Assembly: GCA_002412775.1 (NCBI GenBank)
Contig: DHVT01000023.1
Coordinates: 62,001-126,000, forward strand
Source: Firmicutes bacterium UBA5201
GTDB taxonomy: Bacteria > Bacillota > Clostridia > Peptostreptococcales > Acidaminobacteraceae
Direction of reading: 5' to 3'
Length of the DNA stretch: 64,000 bases
Within the stretch, counting starts at the first letter, position 1, and each line of letters opens with the position of its first letter. The notes under the pieces are model-generated. The model did not search any database. It was not told where the DNA came from and saw only the letters and a list, made by a program, of their open reading frames with translations. Of the stretch, positions 46,283 to 52,741 are shown piece by piece. The position numbers and the translations under genes are program-made.

Positions 46283-46474
46283 TCAAATTCCTCATTGAAA
46301 AAAGTTTCATAATCAGTTACAATTATCATGTTATTTGGGAGTCCTTGAATGCATGGTCTGTGGTAGGAGATGTGTTCAGGGACTTTTTCCTTTCATATAC
46401 TAATGACAGTATACTAATCAGAACTATGACAATCAATAAGATCTGTTGTTTGCTAGATTAAGATGCCAATAACA

Positions 46475-46479
46475 GATGG
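46475..46479 (+). repeat. Target-site duplication, right copy (GATGG)
   Basis: Second copy of the 5-bp duplication, belonging to the interrupted helicase gene. Confidence 0.9.
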
Positions 46480-46879
46480 TTTTCAGCCGCTCATCCAATT
46501 TCAGATAGGCGGTGCACTCATCATAAAACAGGTCTTTTGCCTGAATGGCATCGTTAAGCGGGTTGTTCAACTGATCGGAGAAAAGCTTGTCGTCTTTGAT
46601 CAATCGGTGATACGGTTTCTTTGGAAATAAAAGAGGCGACAACGGCAATGTGTCAATGGCAGGGATTGCCATCACGGATTTGTCGTGTCGCTCTAGGTAT
46701 TTGAGGTCGTGTTTAATAATATTGTGCCCACACAAAAAAGTGGTCTCTTTGATAAATGCACTAAAGAGATCGACTCTTCCTGTATGCAGCTTTTCGTCTT
46801 TGTCATTGATGGCGCCAAAGTCAATAATCTTTTCCTGGTCCACCGTTACTTCTGTGTCGAAAAATATTATTCTACTCAT
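46475..46879 (-). pseudogene. Exonuclease domain of the exonuclease-RecQ-UvrD gene, 5' part (split by transposon)
   Basis: 135 codons of a DnaQ-like DEDDh exonuclease domain: D-x-E in RIIFFDTEVTVDQEKIIDFG, then LCGHNIIKHDLKYL and KPYHRLIKDDKLFSDQLNNP. After the coding part the frame runs a few codons into the transposon and stops. Joined to the larger part at 43020 with one GATGG removed, the frame is continuous and 1619 codons long including stop. This 5' part plus leader is also the source of the copied fragments elsewhere. Confidence 0.92.
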
Positions 46880-46936
46880 ATTGTATCCTCATTTGTGGAG
46901 TATTCACTTTTGTGAGAATTACTTTTTTTAGTTGAA

Positions 46937-47154
46937 GGAATGCCGGAGGCATCCGGTACCATTATGGATTTGATTGTAAGTCTGGCTGTGGGGTGGTCAG
47001 GGGTTGGGAAAGAGTGAGTTGTTGCCGATGCCGCCGCCTTGTTACCTGGTACCATTTTCATTCAAGCACTTTTTTCATCGCATAAAACCATTGAAAACAC
47101 TATACACTTCAAAAAGTTACCGCCGTTTCCGCCGTACCGGTACCCGGTACGCCT
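46937..47154 (+). repeat. H+K repeat, full copy upstream of helicase gene
   Basis: GGAATGCCGGAGGCATCC to CCGGTACCCGGTACGCCT. The helicase leader begins about 60 bases to its left. This copy adjoins the intact gene start, so it is a likely parent of the dispersed start-leader-H units. Confidence 0.9.
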
Positions 47155-47780
47155 GATATTGAATTTGATTCTTTTTCGTTCTGCGTTATGCCGCCTGCTC
47201 TGCCTATATAGAGTATGTCAGCACCTTCAACCCAATTAAGCCATAATTTCTCAATATCAACATTAGGGTCCCTCCCTTTAAAATGACCGCCGCAACCTGG
47301 ATCCACAAACATACCATCTGGCCATTCGTAAGGGTAGACAACGAAATACACCCCCTTCGTATTGGGTAATTTGCTCACCATCTTCTGGTTTAAAATGTAT
47401 TGTTCTAATGTTACGTAATCTTCAAGATGAAAGCGGTTTATTATGTTATTTGTATACTCACAGTATTCATAAAAATCAATTCCTCCGCTACTTGTATATC
47501 CAGCAAAATAGCATCTATCAGCCTCATCAACAATTGTAAGATGAAGCAAACCATGTTTTTCAGCCCATGCTATAGTTTCGTCCCAACGCTTCTTTTTATC
47601 ACTATCATCTGAATAAACCCATCCATTTAGAATCAGCGGTATAGGAGGACCATCTTCCCGAAATATTTCAGTACCAGTTTTAAGCAACTTCTGACCTAAT
47701 TTTTGTTCGTATGCCATGCATAAATTCTTGTATATTTCGTTCCACCTATTAGGAACTGGGCAAATAAAGTTTTCGTTCAT
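47109..47780 (-). pseudogene. Truncated GIY-YIG-like protein, cut off by K repeat
   Basis: About 210 own residues: MNENFICPVPNRWNEIYKNL, then YFAGYTSSGGIDFYEYCEYT, and near the end TKGVYFVVYPYEWPDG and GADILYIGRAGG, which resemble the two motifs of GIY-YIG nucleases (here G-V-Y...Y-I-G-R). The catalytic Arg/Glu half that should follow is missing, since the frame enters K and ends GVPGTGTAETAVTF. The start is the ATG after AGGGATAAA. Probably inactive. Confidence 0.65.
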
Positions 47781-47936
47781 TTTATCCCTTTGTATGATTA
47801 TTCTATAAAGAAAAATCATACTCTCCTCTCTTTTTTCATTGTGTAATAATAGACTCAGACCTGTGGACTTTTTATTTTTCTTGTAGCTAGACTACTTCAA
47901 GGAGTATATTGCCACTGTTTTATCTGAATCATTTAC

Positions 47937-47965
47937 GCCGCTTAGTAACCTGGCACCATTTTCAT
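47937..47965 (+). repeat. K-module left-end remnant
   Basis: GCCGCTTAGTAACCTGGCACC followed by ATTTTCAT, then an abrupt switch into the copied SLH-protease gene. Confidence 0.7.
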
Positions 47966-47971
47966 ATGTTC

Positions 47972-48313
47972 TCATGTAATTGTATCATTCGGAGCAAACA
48001 ACCCACCACCCATTCCGCTTACGATTCCTAAATTGTATGCTTTTAAAATCTCTGAGTTCTGGGTATCAGAAAACGGACTTACTCCAGCCAGCTCAGCCTT
48101 TTTGTCTGAAAGTGATTCATACAGTAGGACAATCATCTCTGAGAATTCTTCTCTTGTGATGTTTTTCTGATAGTCAGTCATCAATTGATCTGTTGATAAA
48201 TTTAGCTCCTGAGCCAGCTTGACATCAGCTTCTGCCCAATTCGATGGCGCAGCAAATGATGCTGTCAGTGAAAAACACAATACAAAAACCAAACTTAGTA
48301 ATACTTTTTTCAT
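47972..48313 (-). pseudogene. Copied 5' end of the SLH-protease gene (long copy)
   Basis: 113 codons nearly identical to residues 1-113 of the SLH trypsin-like protease (including GVSPFSDTQNSEILKAYNLG), lost after NDTIT where it meets a K left end. It contains one SLH repeat and part of the next, no protease domain. Leader and an H hairpin are included in the copy. Confidence 0.9.
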
Positions 48314-48375
48314 AGCATAGTTTTTTCATCATTGTATAAGAGCTCAACTCTGTGAACAATTGATTTATGGTTGAA

Positions 48376-48612
48376 GGAATGCCGTTGGCATTCTGTGCTA
48401 ATTTGACTGTGATCGTTATTCAAGCCAATGGGGTTGTCAGGGGAACGAGCATGAATAAAATTGTCATCCAATGTACTGGCAATTGTATTTTTGTTTGCAC
48501 CCAAAAGTTGTACTTTTATTTTGCCAAATACGGTTGTTTCGCATTGGTTTGGTCAGGACATTGCATGCAGAGAGTTGTTGCTGTAACCACAGCTTGGAAC
48601 TTAGCATTTTGG
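48376..48612 (+). repeat. H repeat with internal insertion
   Basis: Hairpin GGAATGCCGTTGGCATTC, then GTCAGGG interrupted by about 110 bases before a second GGTCAGGACATTGC and GAGTTGTTGCTG. K is absent or reduced to CTTGGAACTTAGC. Confidence 0.75.
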
Positions 48613-48628
48613 TATTCATGAGTTCGTA

Positions 48629-50554
48629 CTATTTATTCAACTTCATTTGATACGGAAGTTTTAAGGCCTTCTCTACAATTGTCTCATCATCCAATGAATC
48701 ATAATGCTCTTTTAACTGTTCCCTTATTCGAAATAATTTTTGAGATGAAGTCTCAATCAAATGAGCGTAAGTAACGACATCAATTATTCCACTATCTGTT
48801 ACTTTATGGCAATCCACATCACCTATGCTACTACCAACAACATATGTTCTTATTGTAGCATTTTTATGTAATTGAGCACTTTTTCTAATCTGACGGGTAT
48901 AGTATTCCGCTTGAGAAACCTCTTCTGAGTTTATTTCAAAACCGCCTCTTTTTAGTTCAATTATTAAAACTTGATCAGGTTTCATAATACCTCCAGCCTC
49001 TAAATCAATACGATCCGTACAAACACCTTTAATCGAAAACTCTTTCAAAACAACAATATCCGGTCTCCTTCTTGGGTTTGCGAGAACATCTAAATCATAG
49101 TCTTCTTTTTTAAAAAGGCTTTTAATAACTGTACTTAATGTGACATTTGAAACAAACATCGGTGAATCAAATTCAGCACCAAAAAGCCATCTTGCATTCA
49201 ATATCAAGGGATGTAATGTATGCAATTCATCAGTGTTTTTATCATTATGAATCCGACTTATTGCTTCAATAATCGTTATTCTCTTATCAATTTCACCAAG
49301 AATAGCTAATACATCATTGATGTTCCAGTTGTCTAACATGTCTGCTAATTTATCTATATCATCTGGTGACATGTTGCACAATTGATTTAACAAATGTTCT
49401 CCTCGTCTCGATTTTTCAAGACTAATGACGGCTTCTACAGCAGTTTTTAAATATTCTGGAGATACTAGTGGGTTTTTTGTTGTAACATGTTCAATAAAAC
49501 TTGATAACTCTCGTCTCTCTGATAAATGCAATTCTTCAAGCTGATCTCGTGTATCTTCAATTACTCCGATTTGTATTTCTGAAATATGTTCAACCATTAC
49601 CTTTGATATAAACTCATCAATATGTGTCTTAAGTTCAGAATAAACTTGTCTGATTTTTACAGTTCCAATGAATCCTGTCCAATCTGGTAAAATTTCATCC
49701 AGAAGATCATCTGACTGAACAACAATTGTATATCTTTTTGCTATTTTGACTCTACCGTCTAAAAATTGAAAATCCCCATATGACCAAGATGGCTTTCCCA
49801 CTAATCTTCCACCAACCCAAAATGCAACACCATGCTGAGATGATTTTTTTGCAGATTTTGTCGAATCAATTATTGTAATATTAAGTCTTACCCCGTTATT
49901 TAATACTAGAACTGACTCTTCAAAGACCCCTTTGTGATTTGACAAATCAATACTTCTGTCATTTATAAATACTTTAAATTGCGGGTCATACAAAAATCTT
50001 GCAGATATGATATCAATCATTTCAGATGCATTTGGTAAATGACTTTCTACAAAAGTGTAAATTTTTGTCCCATTCCCATTTCTCTTATATTTACTGTGAT
50101 CAATAATCTTAAAGGGAGATTTTCCAGCTGACGCAGCGATTACATATTTATTACACTCACCATGTTTCCATGTCTCAATTGTAAATTTTTTCGAAAAACA
50201 AAACATTCCGTGTCGTCCAATTCCATTTCTACCGTAAGCAATTCTTTTGAAACCACTTAAGCCCTCAGGGAATATAACATCAATTCCTTGACGCTTAACT
50301 CTGTCATAATTCAAAGTCATCCATCTTTGACGAAATTCTAAATCATTCATGCCGATTCCATCATCTTCAATAACGATCAATTCTCCAACTTCTGAAGGTA
50401 TTTTTATTCTTACATTCATAGCACCTGCATCCCAAGAATTTGCAACAAGTTCAGTTAAAGAAATATCTGGTGCAGAAGTAACAGAACGACAACTACGGAA
50501 AATATAATCTTCTTCAAAATTAACATCATCTTGTAGATTTAACAAAGCATCCAT
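48629..50554 (-). CDS. GHKL (HSP90/MORC-like) ATPase with C-terminal nuclease-like domain
   Basis: 641 residues. The N-terminal GHKL fold has the N box (ISLTELVANSWDAGA), G1 box (LIVIEDDGIGMNDLEFRQRW) and G2-type box (AYGRNGIGRHGMFCFSKKFT). After a helical middle, residues about 500-580 contain RPDIVVLKEF, IDLEAGGIMKPDQVLIIELK and RGG, a D...E-x-K pattern of PD-(D/E)XK nucleases. Such ATPase-nuclease fusions occur in phage-defence islands. AAGGAG lies 9 bases before the ATG. The gene is the left border of the defence region. I do not match it to a named system. Confidence 0.75.
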   Translation of the reverse strand: MDALLNLQDDVNFEEDYIFRSCRSVTSAPDISLTELVANSWDAGAMNVRIKIPSEVGELIVIEDDGIGMNDLEFRQRWMTLNYDRVKRQGIDVIFPEGLSGFKRIAYGRNGIGRHGMFCFSKKFTIETWKHGECNKYVIAASAGKSPFKIIDHSKYKRNGNGTKIYTFVESHLPNASEMIDIISARFLYDPQFKVFINDRSIDLSNHKGVFEESVLVLNNGVRLNITIIDSTKSAKKSSQHGVAFWVGGRLVGKPSWSYGDFQFLDGRVKIAKRYTIVVQSDDLLDEILPDWTGFIGTVKIRQVYSELKTHIDEFISKVMVEHISEIQIGVIEDTRDQLEELHLSERRELSSFIEHVTTKNPLVSPEYLKTAVEAVISLEKSRRGEHLLNQLCNMSPDDIDKLADMLDNWNINDVLAILGEIDKRITIIEAISRIHNDKNTDELHTLHPLILNARWLFGAEFDSPMFVSNVTLSTVIKSLFKKEDYDLDVLANPRRRPDIVVLKEFSIKGVCTDRIDLEAGGIMKPDQVLIIELKRGGFEINSEEVSQAEYYTRQIRKSAQLHKNATIRTYVVGSSIGDVDCHKVTDSGIIDVVTYAHLIETSSQKLFRIREQLKEHYDSLDDETIVEKALKLPYQMKLNK

Positions 50555-50691
50555 CTAAATACACTCCTTGTCTATATTTTTTCAGATCATTTCTTGACCA
50601 TACCTCATATTTGAATATAATGCATCTTCATGACTTGATGATTCATTGTTCAGTACATAGAGCATGTATCATCACACAATTTTATTACATT

Positions 50692-50816
50692 ATCTCCGCC
50701 ACTCAATACATGGTTCATTTTCATCCATATCTTTTCACAAACACAGACAACATGTCAAAATACTGTATCCTTTATCAAGTTACCACCGATATCGCAGGGG
50801 TGATAGCTGGCACACT
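50692..50816 (+). repeat. K repeat, strongly degenerate
   Basis: CCGCCACTCAATACATGGTTC at the left, AAGTTACCACCGATATCGC in the right half and CTGGCACACTGAG at the end. An old copy between two defence-type genes; nothing else is seen in this gap. Confidence 0.6.
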
Positions 50817-50840
50817 GAGTATTATAATCATGAAACAGAG

Positions 50841-51671
50841 CTACTTTCTATGATATTTATCCTTACTAACCAACTGCCCATTTATGACTACCTGTTCATT
50901 CATTTTATATTCATTAATAAATTTCAAATCATCAGCCCACCGAGATATTGCAACTTCCATTTGCTTTCGCTCACTTCGTTCTCTGATCAAGTATTCTAAG
51001 TGATCAATAATCTCTGGTTTGCTCATATCCCCTGATTCAAGTACTCTAATCAATATTCGTCTTCTCTCTCTAGCACTCAAATTATTAACTTGAGAAACAT
51101 TGTATCCATATTTTGTTAGAAGTGATTGCTGTCTTCTTCCATACGAATCATTTTCATAATCATTTTTTCTGTCTATTGGTACTTCATCTATCTTACACGC
51201 TTCTAATTCACCATATTTTCTTTCGAACATAGATAACGATAATCTATTAACATAATGTTTATCACAATCTAAACAATGATCAATATTAATCGGTATTGTT
51301 TTGTGCTTATCAGTTCTTACTAAAGCGGTAGCTGGTACTACATTGTGCTTTCTAATATCACATTTGTTTCTGGAATTATATAAGTATATATCATAATACA
51401 TGTATCTATGAGATAGATCAAACGTAAGATTAGTACGTATAATACAATATGAATCATCATATATTTTGTAATTGATTATCTTGTATTTTTCATTTTCGAT
51501 TGTGAAGAATTTTTCTCCCACTTCAATCGCGTCTCTAACCTTAATTGACATTTTTGCATCTTCACCAATAATGTAATTACTGAAATCATGTTTATCATTC
51601 TTTTCTACAACCTTTAACCGTATTTTCTCGCCTTCATTGTTTTGAATGATACATTCTAGTAGCTTTGCCAT
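50841..51671 (-). CDS. Unknown 276-residue protein with C-x-x-C motif
   Basis: Start at the ATG 4 bases after GGAGGAG (MAKLLECIIQNNEGEKIRLK). The first half looks like beta strands (FFTIENEKYKIINYKIYDDS). The centre has RKHNVVPATALVRTDKHKT and NIDHCLDCDKHYVNRLSLSM with a single CxxC. The C-terminal third is helical (LSARERRRILIRVLESGDMS). This could be a zinc-containing nucleic-acid-binding protein; no nuclease triad is evident. It is a single gene with its own promoter region, in a defence neighbourhood. Confidence 0.7.
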   Translation of the reverse strand: MAKLLECIIQNNEGEKIRLKVVEKNDKHDFSNYIIGEDAKMSIKVRDAIEVGEKFFTIENEKYKIINYKIYDDSYCIIRTNLTFDLSHRYMYYDIYLYNSRNKCDIRKHNVVPATALVRTDKHKTIPINIDHCLDCDKHYVNRLSLSMFERKYGELEACKIDEVPIDRKNDYENDSYGRRQQSLLTKYGYNVSQVNNLSARERRRILIRVLESGDMSKPEIIDHLEYLIRERSERKQMEVAISRWADDLKFINEYKMNEQVVINGQLVSKDKYHRK

Positions 51672-51856
51672 ATACTCCTCCAAATCATACGTCTATTATA
51701 CATATCTTTGAAATGGTAATTGTGTACATTATAAATTTGCTATCAACCCACATAAACTTCTTTTAAATTTATTTTATTATAACATTTATTTATATCATTA
51801 AACAATCTGTGCAAATTGAGCAATTCACACGATTTCAAATAATTGAAAAGTTTTCA

Positions 51857-52222
51857 ACACTCATCATAAAACAGATCTTTTGCCTAAATGGCATCGTTAA
51901 TCGGGTTGTTCAGTTGATCGGAAAAAAGCTTGTCGTCTTTGATCAATCGGTGATACGGTTTCTTTGGAAATAAAAGAGGCGACAACGGCAATGTGTCAAT
52001 GGCAGGGATTGCCATCACGGATTTGTCGTGTCGCTCTAGGTATTTGAGGTCGTGATTAATAATATTGTGCCCACACAAAAAAGAGGTCTCTTTGATAAAT
52101 GCACTAAAGAGATCGACTCTTCCTGTATGCAGCTTTTCGTCTTTGTCATTGATGGCGCCAAAGTCAATAATCTTTTCCTGGTCCACCGTTACTTCTGTGT
52201 CGAAAAATATTATTTTACTCAT
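51857..52222 (-). pseudogene. Copied 5' fragment of the exonuclease-RecQ gene (copy g, nearly full)
   Basis: 112 codons almost identical to the intact exonuclease domain (MSKIIFFDTEVTVDQEKIID, KKPYHRLIKDDKLFSDQLNN) and without the deletion of copies a-c. It stops after NPINDAI. Its leader and an H hairpin are included. Recent copy. Confidence 0.9.
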
Positions 52223-52278
52223 ATTGTATCCTCGTTTGTGGAGTATGAACCTTTTTGAGAATCTCTATTTTGGTTGAA

Positions 52279-52340
52279 GGAATGCCGGAGGCATTCGGTG
52301 CCATTATGGATGTGATTGTTGGTCTGGGCGATGGGGGTTA
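52279..52340 (+). repeat. H repeat, right-most copy of the array
   Basis: Hairpin GGAATGCCGGAGGCATTCGG then GGTCTGGGCGATGGGGGTTA, broken off at the 3' end of the 113-residue gene. No copy is seen to the right of this point. Confidence 0.85.
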
Positions 52341-52351
52341 CCCGACCTTAG

Positions 52352-52693
52352 CTACTGTCTAAACTGTTTTAACCAAGCTAAAAAATAAGATCTATCATCA
52401 TTATTTGAACTTTCATACCACTCAGAGCAAATATAATAGTATTCTCCATGAGTCTTCACAGGTTTTGCCCAATATCTTAAAGGTTTTTTATTAATGCCCT
52501 TAGCATTTAATAGCAGCGGATACTGGATGTCAAACACTTTCTTCGAATATGTCTCTGTTTGCATTTTAGCAATTTCAGACTCAGAAATCATATTTTCTTC
52601 GAGCATTTTTGTTAAGGTACTCCTAACAAGTACTCCTACTTTCATATGCGTTTGTTTTTCAATGGCATATAAATCTAAATTATGTGTCAACAT
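52352..52693 (-). CDS. Unknown 113-residue protein
   Basis: Contains HMKVGVLVRSTLTKMLEENM, SESEIAKMQTETYSKKVFDI and a C-terminal WAKPVKTHGEYYYICSEWYE. The pattern (a helix near the N-terminus, then a strand region with R-Y-W-x-K-P-V) is seen in small proteins encoded beside helicases and restriction enzymes, but I cannot name the family. GGAGGTAACC precedes the start. It lies 48 bases downstream of the PLD-helicase gene, on the same strand, and may be the last gene of the large defence operon. Confidence 0.65.
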   Translation of the reverse strand: MLTHNLDLYAIEKQTHMKVGVLVRSTLTKMLEENMISESEIAKMQTETYSKKVFDIQYPLLLNAKGINKKPLRYWAKPVKTHGEYYYICSEWYESSNNDDRSYFLAWLKQFRQ

Positions 52694-52741
52694 TGGTTAC
52701 CTCCTAACTTACTTATCATCTTGTCGGTCTAAAATTCAAAA

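Larger units (their letters stand above)
43021..46474 (-). mobile_element. Complete four-gene Mu/Tn7-like transposon, 3454 bp
   Basis: The ends are TGTTAATGCTATCCTAA (left) and, on the other strand, TGTTATTGGCATCTTAA (right): imperfect inverted repeats starting TG and ending CA. They are flanked by a 5-bp duplication (GATGG). In transcription order it carries a zinc-ribbon protein (DUF6431-like), a DDE transposase, an AAA ATPase and a DUF6075-like protein. All frames are intact. The 5-bp duplication and ATPase-assisted DDE enzyme fit the Mu/Tn7/Tn5090 group. Confidence 0.9.

Noticed and set aside
10260..52340. CRISPR array interpretation of the regular repeats
   Set aside because: Repeats are 110-250 bp, imperfect and kilobases apart with genes between them; no spacers and no cas genes.
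10260..52340. Firm call as a chromosomal integron
   Set aside because: Same-orientation repeats and single-gene spacing fit, but no integrase gene is in the window, several units are large with their own promoters, and I could not place canonical R/L boxes in K. Left as a hypothesis.
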